Assembly: GCF_019740355.2 (NCBI RefSeq)
Contig: NZ_CP091819.1
Span: 1,736,001-1,800,000 of the forward strand
DNA length: 64,000 nucleotides
Source of the DNA: Paracrocinitomix mangrovi
Lineage (GTDB): Bacteria; Bacteroidota; Bacteroidia; Flavobacteriales_D; Crocinitomicaceae
Reading direction: 5' to 3'
Below are positions 1 through 9,483 of this stretch, in pieces. The position numbers were made by a program, and so were the translations under genes. Every line of letters starts with the position of its first letter. Within the stretch, counting starts at the first letter, position 1. The notes beneath the pieces are model-generated. The model was not told where the DNA came from. It searched no databases and saw only the letters and a program-made list of their open reading frames with translations.

Positions 1-190
1 CGTATCTAATATTATTATTAGCAGGATCATCATTGAGCTTTTTCTGAAAATAAGTCAGGGAATCTGTTACAATCAAAGAATCTTTTTCTGTTGTAATGGT
101 TTCGTCTTGCTCTGCTTCACCTCCACACGATTGTATGGTAAGTGAAAAAACAATTAAACCGATAATTATTTTGAAGTCCAATTTAAGCAT
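1..190 (-). CDS. Putative lipoprotein, N-terminal part only (runs off the left edge)
   Basis: Reading leftwards from the ATG at 190 there is an open frame of about 63 codons to the window edge. It begins with a short positively charged start and a hydrophobic stretch, then a lipobox-like TIQSC followed by GGE, so the product is probably a lipoprotein of the cell envelope. The rest seen is acidic and polar. It lies downstream of recA on the same strand, separated from it by a likely terminator. Function is unknown because most of the gene is outside the window. Confidence 0.6.
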   Translation of the reverse strand, partial: MLKLDFKIIIGLIVFSLTIQSCGGEAEQDETITTEKDSLIVTDSLTYFQKKLNDDPANNNIRY

Positions 191-245
191 GCATCAAAAT
201 TAATACTTTCTATTTTCTGAAGAACTTCAATTGACTAAAGTGTAT

Positions 246-300
246 AAAAAAAGGAGTCTTCAAATTACAGTTGCTTAAACAAATGCAATGAAGAACTCCC
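246..300 (-). terminator. Probable terminator after recA
   Basis: On the - strand GGAGTTCTTC (290-299) pairs with GAAGACTCC (253-261) across a long loop of about 28 nt and is followed by a run of T. It lies just past the recA stop codon. The long loop makes it weaker than a textbook terminator. Confidence 0.5.
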
Positions 301-323
301 TCTCTTTGGTAGAAGTAAAAAGT

Positions 324-1343
324 TTAACTACTAACCTCGTTCGACTCTAAAGTCTCGTATATTTTTGCTTCTAGTTCATCAAGTAATTCAGGATTATCAG
401 CCAATAAAGCTTTTACTCCATCTCTACCCTGACCTAGTTTTGTTTCTCCATAGCTGAACCATGAACCACTTTTTTTGATGATTCCCATTTCAACTCCCAA
501 ATCTAAAATTTCACCAACCTTAGATATACCTTCTCCATACATGATATCAAACTCTGCTTTTCTGAAAGGAGGAGCAACTTTGTTTTTAACAATTTTAATT
601 TTTGTTCTGTTACCAATTACTTCATCACCATCTTTAATTTGAGAAGATCTTCTGATATCCATTCTGATTGAAGAATAGAATTTCAAAGCATTACCACCGG
701 TAGTTGTTTCAGGGTTTCCGAACATTACACCGATTTTATCTCTCAACTGATTAATAAATATGCAACATGTATGCGCCTTATTAATTGAAGCAGTCAATTT
801 TCTTAAGGCTTTCGACATCAACCTTGCCTGAAGACCCATTTGAGAATCTCCCATTTCACCTTCAATCTCAGCTCTTGGAGTCAAAGCAGCTACTGAATCC
901 ACTACTAAAAGATCAATTGCACCTGAACGAATCAAATTATCAGCAATTTCTAAAGCTTGTTCACCATTATCCGGTTGTGAAATCAATAAATTTTGTGTAT
1001 CAACACCTAATTTTTCGGCATAAAAACGATCAAAAGCATGCTCTGCATCAATGAAAGCAGCAATACCACCTTGTTTTTGACACTCGGCAATTGCATGAAT
1101 TGCAACAGTTGTTTTACCTGAAGACTCAGGCCCAAATATCTCAACAATTCTACCTTTAGGAAAACCTTTTACGCCTAAAGCCATATCCAATGTCAAAGAA
1201 CCAGTAGGAATAACATCTATATCCTCAATTGCTTCATCTCCTAACTTCATTACGGTACCTTTACCGTATGTCTTTTCTAATTTGTCTAATGTTAACTGTA
1301 AAGCTTTTAGCTTTTCACCGTTTACTTCTTTTACTTCTGCCAT
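324..1343 (-). CDS. recA: Recombinase RecA
   Basis: Full-length RecA (339 aa): ATP-dependent strand exchange in recombinational repair and activation of the SOS response. The Walker A motif GPESSGKT is at residues 71-78 and Walker B LLVVD at about 144-148. The [20 protein letters not shown] region (loops L1/L2) is intact, and the short acidic C-terminus is typical. It is transcribed alone leftwards. RecA also matters to the cassette array further right, because homologous recombination between duplicated cassettes is an alternative to site-specific events. Confidence 0.98.
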   Translation of the reverse strand: MAEVKEVNGEKLKALQLTLDKLEKTYGKGTVMKLGDEAIEDIDVIPTGSLTLDMALGVKGFPKGRIVEIFGPESSGKTTVAIHAIAECQKQGGIAAFIDAEHAFDRFYAEKLGVDTQNLLISQPDNGEQALEIADNLIRSGAIDLLVVDSVAALTPRAEIEGEMGDSQMGLQARLMSKALRKLTASINKAHTCCIFINQLRDKIGVMFGNPETTTGGNALKFYSSIRMDIRRSSQIKDGDEVIGNRTKIKIVKNKVAPPFRKAEFDIMYGEGISKVGEILDLGVEMGIIKKSGSWFSYGETKLGQGRDGVKALLADNPELLDELEAKIYETLESNEVSS

Positions 1344-1411
1344 AATTATTAATTTGATAACAAAGGAATGGGGGTAGATCGTAAACTATTTACGTTCTCA
1401 TTCAAATGCTA

Positions 1412-1876
1412 TTATTTTTTTGCTTGCTCCATTATTTGCTCGGCGTGTTCTTTAGTTTTCACCTTTGTGAAAACCTCATCAATTACACCTTTTTCATTAA
1501 TTACAAATGTTGTTCGGTGAATACCATCAAATGTGCGTCCCATAAATTTTTTAGGGCCCCAAACTCCATAGTCATTAATTACTTTTTTATCAGTATCTGC
1601 CAATAAATGAAAAGGCAAATCATACTTTTCAATAAAATTCTGATGCTTTTGCTCAGTATCTGCACTAACTCCCAAAATCTCATACCCCTGTTTTTGCATT
1701 GCCTTATAATTGTCTCTCAAATTACAAGACTCTGCCGTACAACCGGGCGTATTATCTTTTGGATAGAAATACAGAATTAATTTTTTACCTTTAAAATCTG
1801 ATAAAGAAATGATATTTCCGTTTTCATCCGGAGCGGAAAAATTCGGTGCTTTGTCTCCTACCTTTAAATGTGTCAT
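1412..1876 (-). CDS. bcp: Thiol peroxidase, Bcp/PrxQ type peroxiredoxin
   Basis: A 154 aa thioredoxin-fold peroxidase that reduces hydroperoxides using thioredoxin. The active site reads NTPGCTAESC, with peroxidatic Cys46 and resolving Cys51 five residues on, as in the PrxQ/Bcp branch. The family motif YFYPKDNTPGCT is clear and the length is normal. It sits on the same strand just downstream in sequence from recA's start (68 bp gap) and is probably transcribed separately from recA's upstream region. Confidence 0.95.
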   Translation of the reverse strand: MTHLKVGDKAPNFSAPDENGNIISLSDFKGKKLILYFYPKDNTPGCTAESCNLRDNYKAMQKQGYEILGVSADTEQKHQNFIEKYDLPFHLLADTDKKVINDYGVWGPKKFMGRTFDGIHRTTFVINEKGVIDEVFTKVKTKEHAEQIMEQAKK

Positions 1877-2034
1877 GTTTATTTTTTAGGTTTTGATTAT
1901 TTTTTAATCATTTCTTGACGCAATATTAATCAAAATAAATAATACGCTCCAAGAATTTTGTCAATTATTTTATATTTCATCCTCCAATTAAGGATATTTG
2001 TTTAGCTTTAAATGGCTCTAAACACAAGCGATTG

Positions 2035-4866
2035 ATGTCCAACTTTCTTAAAGAACAAGCACAGCATATCTACCAACAACATCAAGGGGAATTTGATCAA
2101 ATATCTGTCATCATTCCCAACAGAAGAGCTGCCGTGTATTTACAAAAGTACCTAGCTGACATCATTCAGAAGCCATTCTATGCTCCAGAGATATTAACAA
2201 TTCACGAATGGATTGATAAAAACACCCCTCAAAACATACTTAACAAGACAGAATTACTTTTTGTTCTTTATGAAATTCACTGCGAATTGATGGGAGAAAA
2301 TAAGGAAGACTTTGACCAATTCATTTTGTGGGGACAAATCATGTTGAGTGATTTTGATGAGATTGACAGATACCTGATTCCTCCTGAGACTGCCTTCCAG
2401 AACCTTAAAGACATTAAAGCCTTAGAAAGTTGGGACATAGAGGAATCAGAAATGGGTAAAGCCCAAAAACTTTTTGAGAAACTATGGGATCAGCTCGGCG
2501 ACTATTACAATCTTTTAAATAAAAAGTTAGCTGAGCAAAACGCCATTTACTCAGGTAAAGCGTACCTCAATTTTTATGAAAGATTGAATCAAATTAAGAT
2601 TCCTAAAAAAGTATTTTTTCTAGGATTCAATGCTATATCCAAAGTTGAAGAATCTATAATGAAACAACTCATAATAGAGGAAAAGGCAGAAGTTATATTT
2701 GATATTGATAAGTTCTATTTTGATAATCCACATCACGAAGCAGCACATTTTTACCGCAAACTTTGTAAAGAGTGGAAAATAAAACCTACCGTTAGAGATG
2801 ACTTTAACAGTTCACCAAAAAGTATTGAAATAATTGAATGCTCTCAACAAGTATCACAGGCTAAAATTGGCGGAGCACTTGTAAAAGAATTAAAAGACAA
2901 GAATTATAAAATGGGAAATACCGCAGTAGTATTGGCAGATGAATCCCTTTTAATTCCTTTTACCAAATCCCTACCACAGGATCTTGAAAAAGCAAACATC
3001 ACAATGGGCTGGCCAATAAAATTCTCCCATTTACAGAGCTTTTTAGACATAGTTTTTGATTTCCAATTTAATTTTCAAAAATTTAAATCTTCAAAAATCT
3101 ATCACAAGACACTCACTGAATTAATTCAACATCCTTATACCAAATCACTTTTGGGAAAAACATTTTCCGTATCCGACATATTGAATGAAATCACCAAAAG
3201 CAATCAAATATTTATTGAAAAAGAATCGCTACTAATTGACTATCCGGGATTAGCTAAGTTTGAAAATATATTTAAACAATGGCCGAAAAGTAATTCAGGA
3301 AAGTTGGAAGTTTTTGATGGAATTACAACTTTACTGTATGGTTCATTTAAAAACAAAGAAGAGAGAGAGATTGATTTGGAAATTATCTATCAATTCAATC
3401 TTGGTTTACAGAAATTTGTAAAAGTAGTCTCACAGCAAAACATAGAACTCAAACTACATGTATTCAAAAATCTGTTCTATCAATTTTGGCAAAACGAAAC
3501 ACTTTCATTTTTAGGTAATCCAATTGACGGATTACAGGTAATGGGAATTTTAGAAACCCGTACAATTGACTTTGACAACTTGATTTTTTTGGGAATGAAT
3601 GAAGGAAATCTTCCGAAAACAAATAGTAACAACTCTTTCATTCCAAGAGATTTAAGGTTGTACTTAAACCTTCCTACTGAAGAAGATCGTCAAGCCATTT
3701 TCTCACATCATTTTTACCGTTCATTACATAGAGCTGAAAACGTATATATGGTTTATAACTCCACAACAGACAAAATGTCAAGCGGAGAAAAATCCAGGTA
3801 CATTATTCAACTAGAAAATGAATTAGACAAATCTTTTCATCACTTTAAGACATCTGTATATTCAGGAAACGACACAAAAGCAACTACTTCTCAAACAGTA
3901 TATAAATCAACTCCAGAAGTTCACAAAAAACTAGATGAATTAATTGAGCAAAAAGGACTTTCACCTTCAGCCTTAAACAAACTCATCTATTGTCCCTTGG
4001 ACTTTTACTATAGATATATACTAGATTTTAAAGAAGATGAAAATGTTGAAGAAAGCATTGAATCATCCACATTTGGAACAGCCATTCATGAAGTTTTAGA
4101 AAGAATTATAGAAGATAATTTTAAGGATGGTGATACTTATCAAGCTTTGAATATTTCAAAATTATCTGCAGAAAACAAGCCTGAACAAATAAGAAAAAGA
4201 CTTGAAACTGCCTACTTGAAAGGAGATGGGATGAAACAGTATAAATTGAGTGACTTGCAGTATGGTCAAAACAAGTTATCATTTGATGTTTCAATGCGTT
4301 TGATTGGATCCTTTTTAAAAGAACAAATTGACGAATTAAAAAACACAGAAGAAGCAGTTACCCCAATAGATTTAGAAAAGGCCGTGGAAGCCTCCTTCTC
4401 AATATCACGAAATGGATTAAACAAACAAATTAAGATCCAGGGTCATGCTGATAGAATAGATAAAAAAGGAGAGGTGTACCGAATTTTAGATTACAAATCC
4501 GGAAAATCTAAGGCAGATAAATTAGTGTTAAAAGACGATTTATCTTCTGCTGAAAAAATGGAAAATTTGTTCAATAATCCTGATTTAAAGTTTGCGCGTC
4601 AATTGTTGATGTATGGAATTATGTTCAGATCAACTTATAAAAGTGAGATTCCAGATTCTTCACCTTTACAAGCAGGTATTATTTCAATGATAAACATTTC
4701 AGATTGGATACAAAGTGTTTCTTATAAGGGAAACAATTGTATTGATAATCAACTACTGGAATTATTTCAGAATGCTTTGGGTGAATTTATTTTGGATTTA
4801 TACGATCCTGATTTTGAATTCAAACACAATCCAGACTCAATGTATTGTCAGCATTGCGGAAAGTAA
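2035..4866 (+). CDS. AddB/RexB-like PD-(D/E)XK exonuclease
   Basis: A 943 aa protein resembling the AddB subunit of AddAB double-strand-break repair nucleases. The N-terminal half has an inactive-helicase-like start (VIIPNRRAAVYL, residues 26-37). The C-terminal nuclease domain shows FGTAIHEVLE and LDYKSGK, with Asp819 and Lys821 as likely catalytic residues. Cys653 (CPLDFYYRY) and the C-terminal C938xxC941 could form the iron-sulfur cluster typical of AddB; only three of the usual four cysteines are evident. I start at the ATG at 2035 rather than the TTG one codon upstream. No AddA helicase gene is adjacent, unlike the usual operon. Confidence 0.85.
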   Translation: MSNFLKEQAQHIYQQHQGEFDQISVIIPNRRAAVYLQKYLADIIQKPFYAPEILTIHEWIDKNTPQNILNKTELLFVLYEIHCELMGENKEDFDQFILWGQIMLSDFDEIDRYLIPPETAFQNLKDIKALESWDIEESEMGKAQKLFEKLWDQLGDYYNLLNKKLAEQNAIYSGKAYLNFYERLNQIKIPKKVFFLGFNAISKVEESIMKQLIIEEKAEVIFDIDKFYFDNPHHEAAHFYRKLCKEWKIKPTVRDDFNSSPKSIEIIECSQQVSQAKIGGALVKELKDKNYKMGNTAVVLADESLLIPFTKSLPQDLEKANITMGWPIKFSHLQSFLDIVFDFQFNFQKFKSSKIYHKTLTELIQHPYTKSLLGKTFSVSDILNEITKSNQIFIEKESLLIDYPGLAKFENIFKQWPKSNSGKLEVFDGITTLLYGSFKNKEEREIDLEIIYQFNLGLQKFVKVVSQQNIELKLHVFKNLFYQFWQNETLSFLGNPIDGLQVMGILETRTIDFDNLIFLGMNEGNLPKTNSNNSFIPRDLRLYLNLPTEEDRQAIFSHHFYRSLHRAENVYMVYNSTTDKMSSGEKSRYIIQLENELDKSFHHFKTSVYSGNDTKATTSQTVYKSTPEVHKKLDELIEQKGLSPSALNKLIYCPLDFYYRYILDFKEDENVEESIESSTFGTAIHEVLERIIEDNFKDGDTYQALNISKLSAENKPEQIRKRLETAYLKGDGMKQYKLSDLQYGQNKLSFDVSMRLIGSFLKEQIDELKNTEEAVTPIDLEKAVEASFSISRNGLNKQIKIQGHADRIDKKGEVYRILDYKSGKSKADKLVLKDDLSSAEKMENLFNNPDLKFARQLLMYGIMFRSTYKSEIPDSSPLQAGIISMINISDWIQSVSYKGNNCIDNQLLELFQNALGEFILDLYDPDFEFKHNPDSMYCQHCGK

Positions 4867-4870
4867 GCTA

Positions 4871-5197
4871 TTATTTTAACTTCTCGTTTTCTTTGTGGCG
4901 AGTATTATCTCGCTTTGTTTTCTTATCCAGATTTTTCTTCAAAGCCTCTTCTAAATCAATGCCTGTTTGATTTGCCAAGCAGATCAGCACCCATAAAACA
5001 TCCGCCATCTCATCACCAAGGTCTTTAGCTTTGTCAGATTCTTTTTCTGATTGTTCGCCGTATCTTCTGGCAATGATTCGAGCAACTTCGCCTACTTCTT
5101 CTGTAAGCTGAGCCATATTTGTCAACTCATTAAAATAACGAACCCCGTATTCATTAATCCAATTATCTACCAACTTTTGAGCTTCTTTTATGGTCAT
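4871..5197 (-). CDS. MazG-like nucleotide pyrophosphohydrolase
   Basis: A 108 aa all-alpha NTP pyrophosphohydrolase. It has the MazG metal-binding pattern EEVGEVAR followed about 20 residues later by DEMADVLW (E-x2-E ... E-x2-D). Such proteins hydrolyse non-canonical or excess NTPs to NMP and pyrophosphate. It overlaps the end of rfaE2 by 4 bp and converges with the AddB-like gene, 4 bp away. The exact substrate cannot be read from sequence. Confidence 0.88.
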   Translation of the reverse strand: MTIKEAQKLVDNWINEYGVRYFNELTNMAQLTEEVGEVARIIARRYGEQSEKESDKAKDLGDEMADVLWVLICLANQTGIDLEEALKKNLDKKTKRDNTRHKENEKLK

Positions 5198-5709
5198 TTT
5201 TGCAACTTATTTATGATGTTAGTTGTTGAAAATCCTTCAACCAGATCAATTACTTTTACTACACCTCCATTATCTATCACTACCTCCCTGCCTACAATGT
5301 ACTTCTTGTTCTGAGGATCTGTTTCAGCCGGATCATAATCAGCACCTTTTACTAAAACATCCGGTTTAATTTCTTCGATCAAAGCAATAGGAGTATCGTC
5401 ATCAAACTCAATTACTGCTTCTACAAAACCCAAAGCAGCCAGCACAACTGACCTACCATCAAATTTATTAACCGGTCTATCCTCTCCCTTTCCCTGACGT
5501 TGTACAGAAGCATCTGAATTTATCCCCACTATCAAAACATCTCCTAATTCAGCTGCTTTTGCCAAATAGGTAACATGTCCTTTGTGCAGGATATCAAAAC
5601 AACCATTAGTAAAAACAATCTTCTTACCTGAATCACGGAATTGTGAAACAGTTTTACTTAACTGATCTGAAGTAATGATTTTATTATGAATCTGATTGAG
5701 CCATTGCAT
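5194..5709 (-). CDS. rfaE2: D-glycero-beta-D-manno-heptose 1-phosphate adenylyltransferase
   Basis: A cytidylyltransferase-fold protein (about 171 aa) with NGCFDILHKGH, the HxGH nucleotide-binding motif, near the N-terminus. In two-protein systems it transfers AMP from ATP to heptose 1-phosphate on the way to ADP-heptose. No kinase domain is attached. Two ATGs are possible (5736 and 5709). I prefer 5709, because the longer form would run 53 bp into the preceding gene. It is in an apparent operon with the membrane protein before it and the MazG-like gene after it (4 bp overlap). Confidence 0.88.
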   Translation of the reverse strand: MQWLNQIHNKIITSDQLSKTVSQFRDSGKKIVFTNGCFDILHKGHVTYLAKAAELGDVLIVGINSDASVQRQGKGEDRPVNKFDGRSVVLAALGFVEAVIEFDDDTPIALIEEIKPDVLVKGADYDPAETDPQNKKYIVGREVVIDNGGVVKVIDLVEGFSTTNIINKLQK

Positions 5710-6727
5710 CTCGATCAAATTTAATGTTTTTCCCATTGATGGCCAGAGAAATCAAACCAAGAACGATCATCATCAATGTTTGAGATGTCCAAATTATCCA
5801 ACCAAGTGCCAGTGCAGCAGGATGAATTCCAGGCAAATCAGGCGCTATGTAGATGGTTACTATCAATCCAACAAAAGCAGGATAAACTCCAATTCCACCC
5901 TGAACCAAGACTATTCCAATTGTACCGGCAACAAAACCGGCCAACATAGCATCTATACCCAAATCTGAAGTTTCTTCAATTGCAAAAAAGCAAACACTAA
6001 ACATCAGGATATACATGATCCAGATAAAAAATGTATGACCAATAAATTGAAGTTTATACTTGGTTTTGAGTACAGATTTTAAGCCTTCTATTACACCAAG
6101 CGCAAAATCTTTGATCTTTTTTCTCAAAGACTTCATGAAAATAGTCCCAAGCACTACCGCCAGGAAACCAAGGATGATCACCCATTTTACAATTTGTCCA
6201 AGCACTGTAAAAACCATTGCGTTTCCACAACCCATTTCACCCGCTTGAAAAGTTTCTATTTTTGCTTGAAAAAGGTCAATTTTATTGATTTGAAGCCCTA
6301 ACATTACCAGGGTAACAATTCCCAACATCACCACATCAATAGCTCTTTCAGCAATGATGGTTCCAAATCCTTTCTTAAAAGGTACATTTTCTGTTTTAGA
6401 AATAACTCCAGCTCTGAAAGGCTCTCCTGCTCTCGGAAAAACCAGGTTTACTATATAACCAATCATTAAAGCATGATATGCACTCCAATAAGATACTTTG
6501 TGACCTAGAGGATCTAGCAAATACTTCCATCTATACGCTCTACTTGCATGAGAAAGAAAGCTGAACACTAAAGCTAAAACAACCCAGAAATAATCTACAC
6601 GACCAAAAGCATCAAACAAATCTGCTTTTTGATCTTCACATAAAGCATCATAAAACAACCAGATTAAAAAAATTCCAAACCCAAGAGGCAGGAGAATTTT
6701 TAGGATGTTTATAAGCTTTGATTTCAT
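5684..6727 (-). CDS. Lysylphosphatidylglycerol synthase TM-like membrane protein (UPF0104)
   Basis: A 347 aa integral membrane protein with about eight hydrophobic segments, matching the flippase-like transmembrane region of the LPG synthase family (PF03706). The SRAYRWKYLLDPL and FPRAGEPFRAG stretches are typical of the family. It lacks the catalytic aminoacyltransferase domain of MprF, so it is more likely a lipid transporter or flippase-like protein. It is transcribed with rfaE2, whose coding region overlaps its 3' end. Confidence 0.82.
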   Translation of the reverse strand: MKSKLINILKILLPLGFGIFLIWLFYDALCEDQKADLFDAFGRVDYFWVVLALVFSFLSHASRAYRWKYLLDPLGHKVSYWSAYHALMIGYIVNLVFPRAGEPFRAGVISKTENVPFKKGFGTIIAERAIDVVMLGIVTLVMLGLQINKIDLFQAKIETFQAGEMGCGNAMVFTVLGQIVKWVIILGFLAVVLGTIFMKSLRKKIKDFALGVIEGLKSVLKTKYKLQFIGHTFFIWIMYILMFSVCFFAIEETSDLGIDAMLAGFVAGTIGIVLVQGGIGVYPAFVGLIVTIYIAPDLPGIHPAALALGWIIWTSQTLMMIVLGLISLAINGKNIKFDRDAMAQSDS

Positions 6728-6778
6728 GAATTTTATTTCGAATAACGAACAATCTAGAATTAAATTATCTAAATAATG

Positions 6779-7126
6779 TTAATCTAATTTATTGTGTTCG
6801 TTTGGAAAGATAACAGTTGGCTTAAAATCTTTTGCCTCTTCAGCAGTCATCATTGCGTAAGTGATCACAATTACTGTGTGACCAACATGTATTTTATGCG
6901 CAGCAGGACCATTCATACAAATCACTCCTGAACCTCTCTCTCCTTCAATAATGTATGTTTCTAAACGCTCTCCATTTTCCAGGTCCAAAACCTGAACTTT
7001 TTCGCCATCCATCATATCTGCCGCTTCCAATAAATCTTTATCGATTGTAATACTTCCGATATAATCAAGTTCCGCTTCAGTTACTTTTACCCTGTGAATC
7101 TTTGATTTAAAGTATGTTCTTAGCAT
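6779..7126 (-). CDS. panD: Aspartate 1-decarboxylase
   Basis: A 115 aa pyruvoyl enzyme that makes beta-alanine from aspartate for pantothenate and coenzyme A. The self-cleavage site is DYIGSI, with Gly24-Ser25; Ser25 becomes the pyruvoyl group. The ICMNGPAAH motif is intact and the length is standard. A TATCTTTG box lies about 50 bp upstream of the start codon. Confidence 0.97.
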   Translation of the reverse strand: MLRTYFKSKIHRVKVTEAELDYIGSITIDKDLLEAADMMDGEKVQVLDLENGERLETYIIEGERGSGVICMNGPAAHKIHVGHTVIVITYAMMTAEEAKDFKPTVIFPNEHNKLD

Positions 7127-7178
7127 TCCCGCACATTAATTGTAGATGCAATTTTTGCATCATTTATTTTTATGGGCG

Positions 7179-7186
7179 CAAAGATA
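7179..7186 (-). promoter_or_regulatory. Likely -7 box of the panD promoter
   Basis: On the - strand TATCTTTG matches the Bacteroidota -7 consensus TAnnTTTG. It is followed by GCGCCC and then the panD leader. A clear TTG at -33 is not obvious. Confidence 0.55.
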
Positions 7187-7225
7187 GCTAATTTTTAATC
7201 TAAACATTGACAAACGAATCAATGA

Positions 7226-7294
7226 TTAAACCAGAAATGCCAATATCAGCACTAGAAATAATAAGAAATTCAACAACACATTTTTCATCTTCAT
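7226..7294 (-). CDS. Possible 22-residue hydrophobic peptide
   Basis: A tiny frame starting with MKMKNV and continuing with an almost uninterrupted Leu/Phe/Val/Ile stretch, ending LAFLV. It would make a single membrane-spanning peptide. It is the only coding candidate in the 314 bp gap between panD and the next gene. There is no supporting ribosome-binding signal, and chance hydrophobic frames are common in AT-rich DNA, so this is tentative. Confidence 0.25.
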   Translation of the reverse strand: MKMKNVLLNFLLFLVLILAFLV

Positions 7295-7440
7295 AATTTT
7301 ATTAGTTCAAAAATTAAAAAGCAATGTGTGTGCCAAAAAACTCATTCAATCCCAACAACTGAAAGATTTAGTAAATTTTTAACAATTTAACTTTGTCAGG
7401 TATTTTTTGAATTATCCCTTACTATCCATAAATTGCTTGG

Positions 7441-7863
7441 ATGAAGACAATAATACCTTTCTTTCTATTTTTCCTTTTGACAAGTCAGACGCTATTTGCA
7501 CAAGACAAAAAAGTAAAAACTTATTGGGTGATGACACTGATTACAGTACCGGATACTAAACCAGATGAACAAACTGCTTATCTATCTTTTAGATTAGGGC
7601 AAAAACACGATCATTTAGAACTAAAAACAACAGAAGGAAAAACTGTTTATTTATACGGAGGAACCACAGATGAAAAAAGCAACGAGGCGCTTTTAAAAGA
7701 ATGTATAGATCTAGGATTTAAAAATGCTTTGGTTGTTATACAACAGGACGATACTTTTTATTTGCATTCAGAAGTCTATAAAGATCTCAAAAAGAAAGAC
7801 CTCATTTCTGTTAATGCTGACACCTATAAAGTGACTATCAAATTATTGAATTCTCAGCTATAA
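7441..7863 (+). CDS. Secreted protein of unknown function
   Basis: A 140 aa protein beginning with a signal peptide (FFLLTSQTLFAQ, cleavage probably after A20-Q21). The mature part is a small, charged alpha/beta protein with no motif I recognise. It converges on prfB with 1 bp between the stop codons. The gene is flanked on the left by a long AT-rich leader, so it probably has its own promoter. Confidence 0.75.
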   Translation: MKTIIPFFLFFLLTSQTLFAQDKKVKTYWVMTLITVPDTKPDEQTAYLSFRLGQKHDHLELKTTEGKTVYLYGGTTDEKSNEALLKECIDLGFKNALVVIQQDDTFYLHSEVYKDLKKKDLISVNADTYKVTIKLLNSQL

Positions 7864-7864
7864 T

Positions 7865-8950
7865 TTAATTGTGTAAGGCCATTAAATAAGCTTTTAAAAA
7901 GCCTCCAATCTCACCATCTAAAACTGCATCTACATTTGAGGTTTCATAATTGGTTCTTACATCTTTCACCAATTTATAAGGCTGCATAACATAGTTTCGG
8001 ATTTGAGAACCCCACTCAATTTTCATTTTATTGGCTTCAATTTCATTCTGCTTTGCCATTCTTTCACGCATCTCAATTTCGTATAATTGAGATTTTAATA
8101 GCTGCATGGCTTTTTCTTTATTGGTTAACTGCGACCTAGATTCTGAGTTCTCAATAATGATCCCTGATGGCGCATGTCTTAAACGAACTGCAGTCTCCAC
8201 TTTATTAACATTTTGACCACCTGCACCTCCTGATCTGAAAGTTTCAAAAGTAATATCAGCTGGATTAATATCTATCTCAATTGTATCATCAACTAATGGA
8301 TACACATATACTGAAACAAAAGAAGTGTGTCTTTTAGCATTTGAGTCAAAAGGGGAAATTCGCACTAACCTGTGAACACCATTTTCACCTTTTAAATAAC
8401 CAAAAGCAAAATCACCATCAAATTGAAGTGAAACTGTTTTAACACCTGCAACATCTCCCGGTTGGTAGTTAAGTTCTTTTACTTTAAATCCATTTTTTTC
8501 TCCCCACATGATGTACATCCTCATTAACATTGATGCCCAATCACAACTCTCTGTTCCTCCTGCTCCCGCAGTTATTTGCATAACAGCACTTAAATTGTCT
8601 TCTTCTGCAGAAAGCATGTTTTTAAATTCAAGTTCTTCTAAAAAGTCAATGGATTTATTATAATGTTCATCTATTTCCTCTTCAGTTGTTTCACCTAATT
8701 CATGAAATTCCAGTAACACTTTTAAATCCTCTAAGTCAGTTTGAACCTTTTCAAAGTCTTCTACCCAGCCTTTTTTTACACGCAATTTTTTCATGAGTGC
8801 TTCTGCCATTTTTGGATCATCCCAAAAGGTTGGATCCTGTGACTTCAACTCATCTTCTTGAATTTCCACTCGCTTTTCATCAATCTTCAAATAAGCTTGA
8901 AGATCATTCACTCTTTTTTCAAATGCTTTTACTTGGTCTTGCGTGATCAT
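7865..8950 (-). CDS. prfB: Peptide chain release factor 2
   Basis: A 361 aa class I release factor for UGA/UAA. GGQ (residues 244-246) triggers peptide hydrolysis and SPF (199-201) is the RF2 stop-codon discriminator. Unlike many prfB genes there is no in-frame UGA and no programmed +1 frameshift. The position equivalent to the frameshift (around Tyr20-Leu21-Lys22) reads straight through as TAT TTG AAG. A good promoter lies immediately upstream and could give a nearly leaderless mRNA. Confidence 0.97.
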   Translation of the reverse strand: MITQDQVKAFEKRVNDLQAYLKIDEKRVEIQEDELKSQDPTFWDDPKMAEALMKKLRVKKGWVEDFEKVQTDLEDLKVLLEFHELGETTEEEIDEHYNKSIDFLEELEFKNMLSAEEDNLSAVMQITAGAGGTESCDWASMLMRMYIMWGEKNGFKVKELNYQPGDVAGVKTVSLQFDGDFAFGYLKGENGVHRLVRISPFDSNAKRHTSFVSVYVYPLVDDTIEIDINPADITFETFRSGGAGGQNVNKVETAVRLRHAPSGIIIENSESRSQLTNKEKAMQLLKSQLYEIEMRERMAKQNEIEANKMKIEWGSQIRNYVMQPYKLVKDVRTNYETSNVDAVLDGEIGGFLKAYLMALHN

Positions 8951-8955
8951 AGTGA

Positions 8956-8984
8956 CAAAGATAATTTGTTATTGAAAATGCAAA
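8956..8984 (-). promoter_or_regulatory. Predicted prfB promoter (TTTG-N17-TATCTTTG)
   Basis: On the - strand, TTTG (8981-8984) is followed 17 nt later by TATCTTTG (8956-8963). Both match the Bacteroidota -33/-7 elements. The -7 box ends only five bases before the prfB ATG, so the transcript would have almost no 5' leader. Confidence 0.6.
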
Positions 8985-9073
8985 GCGGTTCATCAAACAT
9001 CAATTCATTTTTTAAGTGTTTATACATTTTCAACACTGTTAATAAATGAGCTAGATTTAATTAAATATTATTA

Positions 9074-9081
9074 TAAATTTG
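9074..9081 (+). promoter_or_regulatory. Possible -7 box of the gcvH promoter
   Basis: TAAATTTG fits TAnnTTTG and lies about 25 bp upstream of the gcvH ATG, which is preceded by an A-rich leader. No good -33 element is visible. Confidence 0.4.
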
Positions 9082-9105
9082 TTGCTCTCTAAAATCTAGA
9101 AAAAA

Positions 9106-9483
9106 ATGAATGTACCTGCAGATTTAAAATACACTAAAGATCACGAATGGATTAAAGTTGACGGTGATGTTGCAACAGTTGGAATTACTGATTTTGCTCA
9201 AAGCGAATTAGGTGATATCGTTTATGTTGAAATTGAAACTGAAGGAGAAACTTTAGACCAAGAAGAAGTTTTTGGTTCAATTGAAGCAGTAAAAACAGTA
9301 TCTGATCTTTTTATGCCTGTTGGTGGAGAAGTAATTGAGATCAACGAAGAAATCGAATCAAATCCTGAAGTAATTAATAGTGATGCTTACGGATCAGGTT
9401 GGTTGATCAAAGTTAAATTAACTGATGCTTCTCAATTAGACGATCTTTTATCAGCTGATGCTTATAAAGATTTAATTGGCTAA
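9106..9483 (+). CDS. gcvH: Glycine cleavage system H protein
   Basis: A 125 aa lipoyl carrier that shuttles the aminomethyl group among the P, T and L proteins of glycine cleavage. The lipoylation site is Lys63 in [12 protein letters not shown]. Length and the N-terminal KYTKDHEWI motif are standard. The VanZ-like gene overlaps its last codons, so the two are probably co-transcribed. Confidence 0.97.
   Translation: MNVPADLKYTKDHEWIKVDGDVATVGITDFAQSELGDIVYVEIETEGETLDQEEVFGSIEAVKTVSDLFMPVGGEVIEINEEIESNPEVINSDAYGSGWLIKVKLTDASQLDDLLSADAYKDLIG

Noticed and set aside
1406-1606. Opposite-strand and overlapping frames within recA, bcp, serS, rpmA, tonB and others
   Set aside because: They lie wholly inside well-identified genes, have no family motifs, and show low-complexity composition typical of shadow frames.
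7865-8950. Programmed frameshift in prfB
   Set aside because: The reading frame is continuous over the equivalent position, with no in-frame stop codon.
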